From JAJXWB01 sp047971685 (lineage in GTDB: Bacteria > Pseudomonadota > Alphaproteobacteria > Rhizobiales > Beijerinckiaceae), in the NCBI GenBank assembly GCA_047971685.1, contig JBKDZW010000057.1, forward strand, positions 1 through 64,000: a stretch of DNA of 64,000 nucleotides, in the 5' to 3' direction. Position 1 is the first letter of the stretch, and every line of letters starts with the position of its first letter. The position numbers and the translations under genes are program-made. Positions 1 to 8,712 of this stretch are shown one piece after another. The notes below the pieces were generated by a model that saw only the letters and a program-made list of their open reading frames with translations, was not told the origin of the DNA and did not search any database.

Positions 1-121
1 GCGTGTAGTTCAAAGACCGCGCAGCGTTCTCGATGTTCCTGTCGCTTTGCTTCCGGAAGGAAGGAATGCATTACAAGGTCCGGCCGACGCCGCGATCTCT
101 ATATTCAACCCGAAATTAGGT

Positions 122-143
122 GAATTAACGCATTGGTCAATTC
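122..143. promoter_or_regulatory. Imperfect palindrome, possible operator
   Basis: GAATTAAC (122-129), six-base spacer, GTCAATTC (136-143): 8-bp arms with one mismatch. The same half-site GAATTGAC recurs at 391-398 beside the candidate promoter and at 9507-9514 in the divergent control region of the catabolic genes. A binding site for a regulator of the island is an inference. Confidence 0.3.
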
Positions 144-383
144 CAGAATCGACGCCCCGCCGGCCTGCTTTCGCGTTGCGGCGCGAACGCAGTGAGCGCG
201 TCAAGCGATCTTGCCTGTTGTCGAAAGAGATGCGCGCCGTGACCGTGGCGACAAGCGCCGATTTGCGGTTCCCCTTTGTGCAAACGGATGCCGGCGTTTC
301 GTTGCGACTGTTGTCCGACCTCTAAACCAGTGGGGCCGATACGTTTCGTCAGGCGGATCGACGCAATCGAAGTTCGAACGCGC

Positions 384-411
384 TTGACGTGAATTGACCA
401 GAAAGTTAAAA
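384..411 (+). promoter_or_regulatory. Candidate sigma70 promoter of the ABC operon
   Basis: TTGACG (384-389), a 16-base spacer and TAAAAA (406-411) in an AT-rich patch, followed by about 180 bases of leader. A GAATTGAC copy (391-398) lies inside the spacer, which would let a repressor block it. Position and spacing fit, but the -10 match is weak. Confidence 0.35.
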
Positions 412-499
412 ATAAGCCCTGCCGGTCATAAAAATCCATCAAAGGATTGATCGTGAAGGCTGGCGGCATCCGGCGCGAGGCGGCGGATACCTGATGGGC

Positions 500-551
500 G
501 AATGCTCGGAGCGAATGCTTGGAGCTGATGCTTGGAGCGGATGCTCGGGGA
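500..551 (+). repeat. 13-bp tandem repeat, four copies
   Basis: Four consecutive 13-base units (500-512, 513-525, 526-538, 539-551), each a variant of GAATGCTTGGAGC with one to four changes. The array ends about 30 bases before the AGGAGG of the first transporter gene, so it would lie in the 5' leader of the mRNA. Confidence 0.8.
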
Positions 552-589
552 GGATGAATGTCGCAGGATTGTGCCGATGAAGGAGGTGC

Positions 590-1417
590 GTGTTGAGCGC
601 TGCTTCGCCTGTTGGTTCGCCATCGAAAAATTCCGCAGCAACGCAAAATTCCGTGGTCCTCGAGGCTGACGGCGTCCGGATGGCGTTCGGCGGCGTCGTT
701 GCGCTCGACGAAGTATCCATCTCGGTCGGCGCGGACGAGTTGCTGGCCGTGATCGGGCCGAATGGCGCCGGTAAGACCTCGCTGATGAACTGTCTGAGCG
801 GGTTCTATCGGCCGCAGCAGGGCGAGGTGCGCTTCAATGGCGCCGCGATCTCCGGCATGGGGGTTCACAACATCGTGCGCGCCGGTCTGGCGCGAACCTT
901 CCAGGGCACGCACATCTTTTCAAACATGACCGTGATCGAAAACATCATGGTCGGCCGCCATATCCATATGAAAAGCTCGATTCCTTCGGCGTTCCTCTAT
1001 TTCGGAGCGTGCCGGCGCGAGGAGATGCGCCACCGCGAGATCGTCGAGGAAATCATCGAATTGCTCGAAATCGAATCGATCCGCCACCAGCCGGTCGGCA
1101 GTCTCGGCTATGGTCTGCGCAAGCGCGTCGATCTCGGCAGGGCGCTGGCGCAGGAGCCCGGCATCCTGCTGATGGACGAGCCGATGGCCGGGATGAACAC
1201 CGAGGAGAAGGAAGACCTCGCGCGCTTCATTCTCGACGTTCGCGAGGCGCGGCGCATTCCCGTGGTTCTGGTCGAGCACGACATGGGGGTCGTGATGGAT
1301 CTCGCAGACCGCATAGCCGTGCTCGATTTCGGCCGCAAGATCGCGGAAGGGACGCCGCGTGAAATTCAGGAAAATCCGGCGGTTTTGAAGGCGTATCTGG
1401 GCGAGGGGAACCGCTGA
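590..1417 (+). CDS. ABC importer ATPase, LivG type
   Basis: ATP-binding subunit of a branched-chain-amino-acid-type (HAAT) importer, cytoplasmic face. The 275-residue protein has Walker A GPNGAGKT at about 56-63, a Q-loop glutamine near 105, Walker B ending in MDEP near 185-188 and an H-loop histidine near 230. The signature loop reads LGYGLRKR (about 162-169), without the usual Ser and Gln of LSGGQ. GTG at 590 lies only 3 bases after AGGAGG (581-586); TTG at 593 is better spaced and may be the true start. It opens a six-gene + strand operon and its TGA shares one base with the next ATG. Substrate is not readable; the embedded CoA ligase and downstream catabolic genes suggest a carboxylic acid. 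Confidence 0.92.
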   Translation: MLSAASPVGSPSKNSAATQNSVVLEADGVRMAFGGVVALDEVSISVGADELLAVIGPNGAGKTSLMNCLSGFYRPQQGEVRFNGAAISGMGVHNIVRAGLARTFQGTHIFSNMTVIENIMVGRHIHMKSSIPSAFLYFGACRREEMRHREIVEEIIELLEIESIRHQPVGSLGYGLRKRVDLGRALAQEPGILLMDEPMAGMNTEEKEDLARFILDVREARRIPVVLVEHDMGVVMDLADRIAVLDFGRKIAEGTPREIQENPAVLKAYLGEGNR

Positions 1418-3381
1418 TGCTGTCCATGCGCACCATTCCGCAATTGTTGCTGGAGCGCGCCGGCGCCGCGCCGGACAAGCTGGTCGAGCGCCATAAATAT
1501 CGCGGCATCTGGCGCGAATATACTTATGGAGACGTGCTGGAGAAGGTGCGCTCCTTCGCGCTCGGTCTCGATGCGATGGGTATTCGCCGCGGCGAAACCG
1601 TCGCCATCATAGGCGAGAACGAGCCGGAGAATTTCTGGAGCGAGTTCGCTGCGCTTTCGATCGGCTGCAAGATCGTCTCGCTCTACCCCGATATCACCGC
1701 CGACGAGATCGAGTACCTGCTCGATGACAGCGACGCGGTTTGTCTGGTGGCGCAGGATCAGGAGCAGGTGGACAAGGGGCTGGCGATCCTCGACCGCATG
1801 CCGCAGTTGCGTCAGATGATTTACTGGGACGACACCGGGATGTGGTCCTATCGCCACGAGCGCCTGACGCCGTTTGCAAAGGTTCTGGAAGCCGGACGGG
1901 CGCAGCATGCGGGGGATGCGGATCGTTTCCGCACTCTCGTCGAGGCGGGAGGACCGGATGACGTTGCGGTGCTGTCGTATACGTCGGGCACGACCGGGCG
2001 CCCGAAAGGCGTGGTGCTGTCGCATCGTTATCTCATCGATAACGCGCATCGCGTCATTGCCGCGACCGGCGTCAAGCCGGGCATGGAATACCTCACCTAC
2101 ATCGCGCCGGCCTGGGTGACGGAACAATTCTTCGGCGTCACCATCGGTCTTTTGCTGCCGTTGGTGGTCAATTTTCCGGAATCGCCGGAAGAGGTTCTCA
2201 ACAACATCCGCGAACTTGCCGTCGAGGTGATGGTTTTTGCGCCCCGGCAATGGGAGAGCCTTGCGGCCACGATTCAGGCGCGGATGTTCGATGCCGGCCG
2301 CACACGGCGGGCGATTTACGCCTGGGGCGTCGATATCGGCCATAAGGTTCATGTCGCGCGGCTCGAGGGCAGGCCGATTCCGCTGGGGGCGCGGCTTGCA
2401 TTGCCGCTTGCGGAAATGCTGGTGCTGAAACCGCTGCGCGACAAGCTCGGCCTTACGCGCATCAAGATCGCCCTGTGCGGCGGCTCGACGATGGCGCCGG
2501 ACGTGTTCCGCCTGTTTCATGCGATCGGCGTGCCGTTGCGCAATATCTACGGCGCCACGGAAATCGGGCTTTTGACGCTGCATCAGGGCGATCGCTACAA
2601 TCTCGAAACCGTCGGACACTGGCTGACGGCCCATCCGGAGTCCGGCCCGGCTCTGGAATGGCGGGTGTCGCAGGACGGCGAATTGCTGATCCGCGGCGGA
2701 AGCTTCTTCCAGGGCTATTACAAGAGGCCTGAAAGCGTCGTGCAACGCGTGCAGGACGGCTGGTATCAGACCGGCGACGCCGTTTCGGTGACCGACGGCG
2801 GCGAGCTTGTCTTCCTCGAACGTCTCGACGATTTGCGGAAACTTCGCTCGGGCGAACGGTTCCCGCCGCAGTTCATTGAAACACGACTGCGCTTCAGCCC
2901 GTTCGTGAAGGACATCATGACGCTCGGCGACGAGACGCGCGACTATATCGGCGCGCTGATCAACATCGACATGGGCGTGGTGTCGCGCTGGGCGGAAGAT
3001 CGCAACATCAGCTTCTCCACCTTCACGGACCTGTCGCAAAAGGCCGAAGTCGCCGAATTGGTGCGCGACGAGATTGCGCGCATCAACGCCTTCCTGCCGG
3101 AGCACGCGCGGGTGCGGCGCTTCGCCAATTTTCCCAAAGAGCTCGATCCCGACGAAGGCGAACTGACGCGGACCCGCAAACTGCGTCGCGAGTTCCTCGC
3201 CGAGCGTTATGCCGCGCTGATCGAGGCCATGTATGGCGGCCTCGATCACCAGGCGATCGAGATCGCGGTGACCTATCAGGACGGACGCAAGGGCACGCTG
3301 TCGGCCCGCGTCGCGATCCATGATGTCGCCAAGGGGACCAAGGCAGGCGACGCCGCCGAACCATTGCGAGCCACCGCATGA
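1417..3381 (+). CDS. AMP-forming long-chain-type acyl-CoA ligase
   Basis: Member of the ANL adenylating family (FadD/FAA-like), predicted to activate a carboxylic acid with ATP and CoA. At 654 residues it has the long-chain ligase size. The P-loop YTSGTTGRPKG is at about 188-198, an IYGATE motif follows near 376, and YQTGD plus a ligase-type RxxSGE segment (reading LRKLRSGE) lie before the C-terminal lid. It sits between transporter genes, sharing a base with the ATPase upstream and overlapping the permease downstream by ATGA, so it is translationally coupled to the importer. This suggests the imported substrate is what it activates. Chain length or ring structure of the substrate cannot be told. 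Confidence 0.9.
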   Translation: MLSMRTIPQLLLERAGAAPDKLVERHKYRGIWREYTYGDVLEKVRSFALGLDAMGIRRGETVAIIGENEPENFWSEFAALSIGCKIVSLYPDITADEIEYLLDDSDAVCLVAQDQEQVDKGLAILDRMPQLRQMIYWDDTGMWSYRHERLTPFAKVLEAGRAQHAGDADRFRTLVEAGGPDDVAVLSYTSGTTGRPKGVVLSHRYLIDNAHRVIAATGVKPGMEYLTYIAPAWVTEQFFGVTIGLLLPLVVNFPESPEEVLNNIRELAVEVMVFAPRQWESLAATIQARMFDAGRTRRAIYAWGVDIGHKVHVARLEGRPIPLGARLALPLAEMLVLKPLRDKLGLTRIKIALCGGSTMAPDVFRLFHAIGVPLRNIYGATEIGLLTLHQGDRYNLETVGHWLTAHPESGPALEWRVSQDGELLIRGGSFFQGYYKRPESVVQRVQDGWYQTGDAVSVTDGGELVFLERLDDLRKLRSGERFPPQFIETRLRFSPFVKDIMTLGDETRDYIGALINIDMGVVSRWAEDRNISFSTFTDLSQKAEVAELVRDEIARINAFLPEHARVRRFANFPKELDPDEGELTRTRKLRREFLAERYAALIEAMYGGLDHQAIEIAVTYQDGRKGTLSARVAIHDVAKGTKAGDAAEPLRATA

Positions 3382-4262
3382 TAGACTTCATCAACTACCT
3401 CATAAACGGGGCGCTGGTCGGGCTGTTGTACGCCCTCATCGCCATGGGCTTCGTGGTCATCTATCGCGCCTCGAAAGTGTTCAATTTCGCGCAAGGCGAA
3501 CTGGTGGTTTTCGGCGGCTTCATCGTCTGGTGGATGATCGCCTCGCTCGGACTGCCCCTCTGGCTCGGACTGCCGCTCGCCTTCGTCGCCGCCGCGCTCT
3601 TCGGGCTTCTGGTCGAACGTGTCTTTTTCTCCCGTCTTGCCGGCGAATCCGTATTCGCCATGGTGATGGTCACGATCGGGCTGCTGATCCTGATCCGCGG
3701 CATGATCCTCGCGCTGTTCGGCCCGCAGGTGCGACCGTTCCCGATCATCTTCCCGTTGCAGCCGGTGATTATCGGCGACATCCTGATCCCGAGATCGCTG
3801 CTGGTTGGCGGCGTCATCACGGTGATCGTCGGCCTTGGCCTGTCATGGTTCTTCAACCGCACCCGCGCCGGCCTGCGCATGACGGCGGTCGCGGAGGATC
3901 ATCAGGTCGCGTTGTCGATGGGCATTTCGGTGAAGCGGTCCATCGCCTTTGCATGGGTTCTCGGCGCGGTGCTCTCCACGCTCGGGGCGATCATCTTCCT
4001 CAGCGGCAAGTCGCTCAACTTCCTTGCATCCGACATCGGGCTGGCGGCATTGCCGGTGGCGTTGCTGGCGGGCTTCGAGGCGATAGCCGGCGTGCTGCTG
4101 GCCGGTCTGATCGTGGGCATTATTCAGGGATTGGTGACGGCCTATCTCGATCCGATCGTGGGCGGCGCCATCGGCACTGTGTTCCCGTTCATCATCATGT
4201 TGCTCATTCTCTTCATTCGGCCGACCGGAATGTTCGGCTGGAAGACCATCGAAAGGGTCTGA
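3378..4262 (+). CDS. ABC importer permease, LivH type
   Basis: Inner-membrane permease of the HAAT family, 294 residues, almost entirely hydrophobic with about eight predicted membrane segments. The N-terminus has the typical LivH pattern (an early GLLYALIAMGFVVIYR segment at about 15-30 and an FNFAQGE motif near 34-40). Its ATG overlaps the ligase stop by ATGA, and only 3 bases separate it from the next permease. It pairs with the LivM-type subunit to form the channel. Confidence 0.92.
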   Translation: MIDFINYLINGALVGLLYALIAMGFVVIYRASKVFNFAQGELVVFGGFIVWWMIASLGLPLWLGLPLAFVAAALFGLLVERVFFSRLAGESVFAMVMVTIGLLILIRGMILALFGPQVRPFPIIFPLQPVIIGDILIPRSLLVGGVITVIVGLGLSWFFNRTRAGLRMTAVAEDHQVALSMGISVKRSIAFAWVLGAVLSTLGAIIFLSGKSLNFLASDIGLAALPVALLAGFEAIAGVLLAGLIVGIIQGLVTAYLDPIVGGAIGTVFPFIIMLLILFIRPTGMFGWKTIERV

Positions 4263-4265
4263 CCG

Positions 4266-5318
4266 ATGGATCCGGCAGGCGTATTCGCCACCAGTTTTGA
4301 ACGCGATCAGGCGCTGATCCGCACCCGCGGACAATGGATCGCGCTGGCGTTGTTTCTCATCGCGCTGATCGTGCTGCCCCATATGCTGGGACCGCGCCTC
4401 GTCGCAATCTCGACCAACATGCTGATAACGGCGGTCGTGGTGATAGGGCTGCAAATCAACATGGGGTACGCGGGGCAGATCAATCTTGGCCAGGCCGCCT
4501 TCATGGGGGTCGGGGCTTATGCCGCCGGCGCGCTTGCCATCAAATTCAATCTGCCGTTCTGGCTGAGCATTCCGCTCGGGGGCTGCGCGGCCGCGCTGTT
4601 CGGTTTCATTTTCGGTCTGTCGGCTGTCCGTATCAAAGGGTTCTATCTCGCTCTGACCACTATCGCGGCGCAGACGCTGTTTCACTTCATGATCCTCAAC
4701 CTGCCGCAATCATGGTTCGGCGGCTCGAACGGCCTGACGCTGCAACCGGCGCAGCTTTTCGGCTTCAGTTTCGTCAGCGATATGTCGCTCTACTATCTTT
4801 GTCTTGTGGTTGCGGCGGTGATGGCGTTAGGCGCCTACGGCATCGTGCGCAGCCGGCATGGGCGCGCCTTCGTCGCGGTCTGCGACGATGACGTGGCCTC
4901 CGGGCTGATGGGCGTCAACGTCGTGCAGACCAAGGCGACGGCGTTTCTGATCGGCGCGTTCTACGCCGGGATCGGCGGCGCGTTGTGGGCCTATTACGTG
5001 CGCTTCGTCGCGGTCGATCAGTTCACGCTGTTTCACTCGATCTGGTTCATCGCCATGGTGATCGTCGGCGGCCTCGGCTCGATCACCGGCGCCTTGATCG
5101 GCGTGTTCGTCATCAAGGCGATTCAGGAAAGTTTCGTCACGCTCGGCCCAACGATCGTTGCTGAATTTCCCGGACTTGGCGGCGACGTCGTCTTTGCGCT
5201 GATGAACGTGTTCCTTGGCGGCGTCATCGCGGCGTTCCTGATTTTCGAGCCGCGCGGGCTGATGCATCGCTGGAACATCATGAAGCGATCCTATCGTCTC
5301 TGGCCGTTTCCTTATTGA
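4266..5318 (+). CDS. ABC importer permease, LivM type
   Basis: Second permease subunit, 350 residues, with roughly ten hydrophobic segments. The family hallmarks are an NMGYAGQINLGQAAFMGVGAY-like stretch near 65-85 and the cytoplasmic coupling region around KATAFLIGAFYAGIGGALWA. It ends with a basic-aromatic tail. It lies 3 bases after the LivH-type gene and 47 bases before the substrate-binding protein gene. Confidence 0.92.
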   Translation: MDPAGVFATSFERDQALIRTRGQWIALALFLIALIVLPHMLGPRLVAISTNMLITAVVVIGLQINMGYAGQINLGQAAFMGVGAYAAGALAIKFNLPFWLSIPLGGCAAALFGFIFGLSAVRIKGFYLALTTIAAQTLFHFMILNLPQSWFGGSNGLTLQPAQLFGFSFVSDMSLYYLCLVVAAVMALGAYGIVRSRHGRAFVAVCDDDVASGLMGVNVVQTKATAFLIGAFYAGIGGALWAYYVRFVAVDQFTLFHSIWFIAMVIVGGLGSITGALIGVFVIKAIQESFVTLGPTIVAEFPGLGGDVVFALMNVFLGGVIAAFLIFEPRGLMHRWNIMKRSYRLWPFPY

Positions 5319-5365
5319 GTTTCCTGCGCTTCACGGACGAAACCGTTCATGGGAGGAGTTAAGCA

Positions 5366-6595
5366 ATGACGATCCTGAAACACATCAAGACCGCAGGGGC
5401 GGCAGCCGCATTCAGCCTGCTGACGGCCGCCGCGCCGGCCCAGGCCGAGACCACTTACAACATCGCCTCGCTCGCAGACTTCACCGGCCCCTATGCGGAC
5501 GTGATGAAGGATCTGATCGGCGTGCGCCGGCCGGTGATCGACTGGTGGAATGCCGAAGTCGGCAAGAAGATCGGCGTCAAGCTCGCCGCCAAGGATTACG
5601 ATCACCGCTACGACGCCGCGCAGGTGGCGAGCCTGTGGCCTGGCATCAAGGCCGAGCTCAATCCGATCATCGTCCTTGGCGTCGGCGGGCCTGACGTTGC
5701 GGCGCTGCAAGGGCGCCTGCCGTCCGACAAGGTTCCGATGGTGATGTCGACGGCGGCCTATGGCTTCGCCTGGAAGCCGGATCCGTGGATTTTCAACCAG
5801 CGCCCGACGTACAGCCACGAGGCCGCGGCCTTCTTTGAATGGTTCCGCCAGAAGCGCGGCGGCGCCGGGCCGCTGAAGGTGGCGATCATTTCGTCGGAAG
5901 CGTCTCCCGCTTACGTCGACCAGCACAAGGGTGTTCAGCGCTACGCGGCGGATCATCCCGACAAGATCGAGGTGGTTGAGGTCGTCTTCACGGAGATTCA
6001 GCCCACCGACCTCACAACGCAGGTCAATCGCATCACCCGCAAAGGCGCCGAAGTGGTCATGGTGATGACCAATACGGCGGCGGTCGTCGCCACCAAACGC
6101 GCGTTGCAAGCGCTCGGCAAGAAAGTTCCGGTCATGATGAGCTCGCACAACGGGCTCGCCGAATCCGGCCGCGCCATTGGCGATATCAAGCAGATGGAAG
6201 GCGATTACGAGGTCTATACGATGGCGGCGCCGACCGAAGCCAAGACGCCGGGCCGCGAGTTCTTCGACATGCTTCAGAGCAAGTACGATCTCAAGGCCAA
6301 GTGGACGGTGTCGGCGGTTCAGGGTCTTGGCCAGTCGTTGATCGCGATGCGGGCGATCAAGGCTGCGGCGGACAAGGTCGGTCCGGACAAGATCACCGGC
6401 GAAGCGGTGCGCGAGGCGCTGATCTCGACTGCGATCACGCCCGGCGACACGTTCGGAATTCTCGGCAATATCAAATTCTCCAACGATGCGCCGTTCCCCA
6501 CGCAGGGCATGGTGGCGAGCATCGCGACCGTGAAGGATGGCAAATACACGGAAGCAGCCGAGAACGTTCCGGTGCCGACCCTCAACAAGTGGTGA
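5366..6595 (+). CDS. Periplasmic substrate-binding protein of the ABC importer
   Basis: Ligand-binding receptor of the peripla_BP_6 type, 409 residues. The first 27 residues form a Sec signal peptide (KHIKT basic start, hydrophobic core, APAQA before ETTYN). The mature part has the two-lobed Leu/Ile/Val-binding-protein architecture, beginning with a GPYADV segment. A strong GGGAGGAG (5350-5357) sits 8 bases before the ATG, the best site in the operon, in keeping with the excess of receptor usually made. A hairpin follows its stop (6605-6635). Ligand unknown. Confidence 0.9.
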   Translation: MTILKHIKTAGAAAAFSLLTAAAPAQAETTYNIASLADFTGPYADVMKDLIGVRRPVIDWWNAEVGKKIGVKLAAKDYDHRYDAAQVASLWPGIKAELNPIIVLGVGGPDVAALQGRLPSDKVPMVMSTAAYGFAWKPDPWIFNQRPTYSHEAAAFFEWFRQKRGGAGPLKVAIISSEASPAYVDQHKGVQRYAADHPDKIEVVEVVFTEIQPTDLTTQVNRITRKGAEVVMVMTNTAAVVATKRALQALGKKVPVMMSSHNGLAESGRAIGDIKQMEGDYEVYTMAAPTEAKTPGREFFDMLQSKYDLKAKWTVSAVQGLGQSLIAMRAIKAAADKVGPDKITGEAVREALISTAITPGDTFGILGNIKFSNDAPFPTQGMVASIATVKDGKYTEAAENVPVPTLNKW

Positions 6596-6604
6596 AGAAA
6601 AATT

Positions 6605-6635
6605 GCCCGGCCGGGTTTGCATGAATCCGGCCGGC
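6605..6635 (+). promoter_or_regulatory. Hairpin between receptor and second ATPase genes
   Basis: CCGGCCGG at 6607-6614 pairs with CCGGCCGG at 6627-6634 around a 12-base loop. There is no T-tract, so it is not a standard terminator. Its place after the receptor gene suggests mRNA stabilisation or partial attenuation that keeps receptor levels above those of the next gene; this is inference. Confidence 0.5.
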
Positions 6636-6654
6636 GTCCCTACGGAGGCGCGTC

Positions 6655-7446
6655 TTGCTCGAACTCAACAATGTCGAAGTCATCTACAGCGATGTCATTT
6701 TGGCGGTGAAGGGCATTTCGCTCGCCGTGCCGAAGGGCAAATGCGTAGCGTTGCTGGGCGGCAACGGCGCCGGCAAATCGACGACGCTGAAGGCGATCTC
6801 CGGCATTATCCGCGTCGAGGACGGTCGGGTAACGTCCGGCAATATCAGTTTTGAAGGGAAGCGGATCGACAAGGCCGAACCGACCGATGTGGTGCGCAGC
6901 GGCATCATTCACGTCATGGAAGGCCGCCGCGTCCTGCGCCATCTGACCGTCGAGCAGAATCTCCAGGTCGGCGGCCATATGGAATCGTCCGGCCGCGAGG
7001 TGCGCAAACGCCTCGACGATGTTTACGACCGCATTCGTCGTCTTGCAGCGCTCAAGGATCGCGTGACCGGCTATCTATCCGGCGGCGAGCAGCAAATGGT
7101 CGTGATCGGCCGCGCGATGATGGCAAACCCCAAGCTGATCATGATCGACGAGCCGTCGCTTGGCCTTGCGCCATTGATGATCGACGAGGTCTTCGACTTG
7201 CTGAAGCAGCTCAAGGCGAGCGGAACCACGCTGTTGATCGTGGAGCAGAACACGCGCGTTGCGCTTGAAATCGCCGATTACGGTTATGTCATGGAGAATG
7301 GCCGCACGGTCCTGGAAGGCGCCGCCGAAGAACTGCGCAACAACGAGGACGTGCGGGAATTTTATCTCGGGCTGGATCTCGAAGGCGAGCGCAAGAGCTA
7401 CCGCGACATCAAGCACTATCGCCGACGCAAGCGCTGGCTCGGTTGA
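6655..7446 (+). CDS. ABC importer ATPase, LivF type
   Basis: Second ATP-binding subunit, 263 residues. Walker A GGNGAGKST is at about 35-43, the ABC signature LSGGEQQ at 141-147, Walker B LIMIDEPS at 161-168 and the LivF-type VEQN segment near 196-199. Unlike its LivG-type partner it has a canonical signature. The start is TTG at 6655, supported by GGAGG (6644-6648) six bases upstream and by no better Met nearby. The C-terminus carries a basic extension ending RRRKRW. It is the last gene of the operon; the next gene is convergent 9 bases away. Confidence 0.92.
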   Translation: MLELNNVEVIYSDVILAVKGISLAVPKGKCVALLGGNGAGKSTTLKAISGIIRVEDGRVTSGNISFEGKRIDKAEPTDVVRSGIIHVMEGRRVLRHLTVEQNLQVGGHMESSGREVRKRLDDVYDRIRRLAALKDRVTGYLSGGEQQMVVIGRAMMANPKLIMIDEPSLGLAPLMIDEVFDLLKQLKASGTTLLIVEQNTRVALEIADYGYVMENGRTVLEGAAEELRNNEDVREFYLGLDLEGERKSYRDIKHYRRRKRWLG

Positions 7447-7455
7447 GCCGCCGCA

Positions 7456-8676
7456 TCAGGCATCCTTGCGGTCGACCACGAATGGCGCGTCGGCCGGAAG
7501 TTCGCCGGCGCTCACGACCTCGATCCGATCGGCCTTCAGCCGCGACAGGGCGGTGAAACGCGCAGATACGGCGCCCAGTGTCGCCTCGCGGTCCGCGCCA
7601 GCCGACAGCGCAAGACGCAGCGTGATCTCCTCGCGCTGCTGCGGTCGCGCGACAATCGCCTGCGCGCGGGCGATTCCTGGAATGGAGATGGCGAGATCCT
7701 CGAGCTGGCGCGGGTAGATGAAAATTTCGCGCGCCTTCACCGCCTGCCCGACGCGCCCCTGCAACATGCCGATCCGCTGTACGGAGCCGTCGGCATTGGT
7801 CGCCGTTGCGGCGGCGACATCGCCGGTGCCCAATCGGATCAGCGGCCAGCCCGGCGTGAGGGTGGTGACGACGATTTCGCCCGGTTCGCCTTCGGGCAGA
7901 GGCGCGCCCGTCACGGGATCGCAAATCTGTACGATGCGGTCTTGATGAATCTCGTAGCCGCCATCCTGCGCGCCGTTCTCGAAGCCGATCACGCCGAAGT
8001 CGGCGGTGGCGTAGACGGCGAACGTGCGAATGCCATATCTGGCTTCCAGCCGACGGCGCTTGCCGAGCCAGTCGCCCAGTTCGCCGCCGAGCAATGCGGA
8101 TTTCACTTTCCATTCGTCCGGAAGTTTGCGCCCCGTGGCTTCTACCGCTTCGGCAAGGGTGATGAAGAAGGCTGTCGATGCGCAGATGCAGGTGACGCCG
8201 AGGTCCGTAATCAGCTTGGCTTGCAGTTCGCTGCCGCCGACGCCGGCCGGAATCACCGTTGCGCCGGCCGCCCGCAGCCCTTCGTCGAGCAGCAAGCCGG
8301 CGGGCACCAGATGATACGACCATGTGTTGAGTACGCGGTCGCCCGGGCCGATGCCGGCCGCAGCAAAGGCCGCGCCGAAACCGTGGCCGTCGCGATCATG
8401 CCGGAACTGCGGTTCGTTGATCGGGCCCGGCGACACGAAGATGCGTGCGATATCCTCGTCCTTTGCGGCGAGAAAGCCGCCGAACGGCGGTCGCTGCCGT
8501 TGCAGGTCGACGAGAGATTCTTTCTTGAGGACCGGCAGACGGGACAAATCGTCCATCGTCTTGAGGTCGGCCGGAGCAAGGCCGGCGCGATCGAACATCT
8601 CCCGGATTGCGGGCGCAAGCTGATAAGCGGTCTGCTGAACCTGCTGAAGGCGGGAAAATCGTGCGTTCTGGCTCAT
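7456..8676 (-). CDS. PaaK-like (phenylacetate-CoA ligase family) protein without a canonical P-loop
   Basis: 406 residues related over their length to phenylacetate-CoA ligase: N-terminal helical part, a substrate-pocket region (SYHLVPAG near 115-122, ASTAFF), a GGELG segment and a C-terminal lid-type domain beginning near KAREIFIYPRQLED. Where family members carry the SSGTTGKPT ATP-binding loop this protein has VSPGPINEP (about 81-89), so normal adenylate formation is in doubt. It may be a divergent ligase or use a different chemistry. It lies 36 bases downstream of the enoyl-CoA hydratase gene on the same strand, probably one transcript. Function beyond family membership is inference. Confidence 0.75.
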   Translation of the reverse strand: MSQNARFSRLQQVQQTAYQLAPAIREMFDRAGLAPADLKTMDDLSRLPVLKKESLVDLQRQRPPFGGFLAAKDEDIARIFVSPGPINEPQFRHDRDGHGFGAAFAAAGIGPGDRVLNTWSYHLVPAGLLLDEGLRAAGATVIPAGVGGSELQAKLITDLGVTCICASTAFFITLAEAVEATGRKLPDEWKVKSALLGGELGDWLGKRRRLEARYGIRTFAVYATADFGVIGFENGAQDGGYEIHQDRIVQICDPVTGAPLPEGEPGEIVVTTLTPGWPLIRLGTGDVAAATATNADGSVQRIGMLQGRVGQAVKAREIFIYPRQLEDLAISIPGIARAQAIVARPQQREEITLRLALSAGADREATLGAVSARFTALSRLKADRIEVVSAGELPADAPFVVDRKDA

Positions 8677-8712
8677 GGCTGCTTTCTCTCGACGTCTTGC
8701 GGCTTGCCTGTC

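Larger units (their letters stand above)
1..589. other. Gene-free leader region upstream of the ABC operon
   Basis: I find no convincing gene here; the short open frames have no family resemblance and no ribosome binding sites. The stretch is more AT-rich than its surroundings, especially 385-440. It holds an imperfect palindrome (122-143), a candidate promoter (384-411) and a 13-bp tandem repeat (500-551) that ends just before the ribosome binding site of the first transporter gene. It is best read as the control region of the operon starting at 590. Confidence 0.6.

Noticed and set aside
1366..3321. Long open frame of about 650 codons on the minus strand, antisense to the acyl-CoA ligase
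   Set aside because: It is a by-product of high-GC codon use; the peptide has no family resemblance and the plus-strand ligase carries clear motifs.
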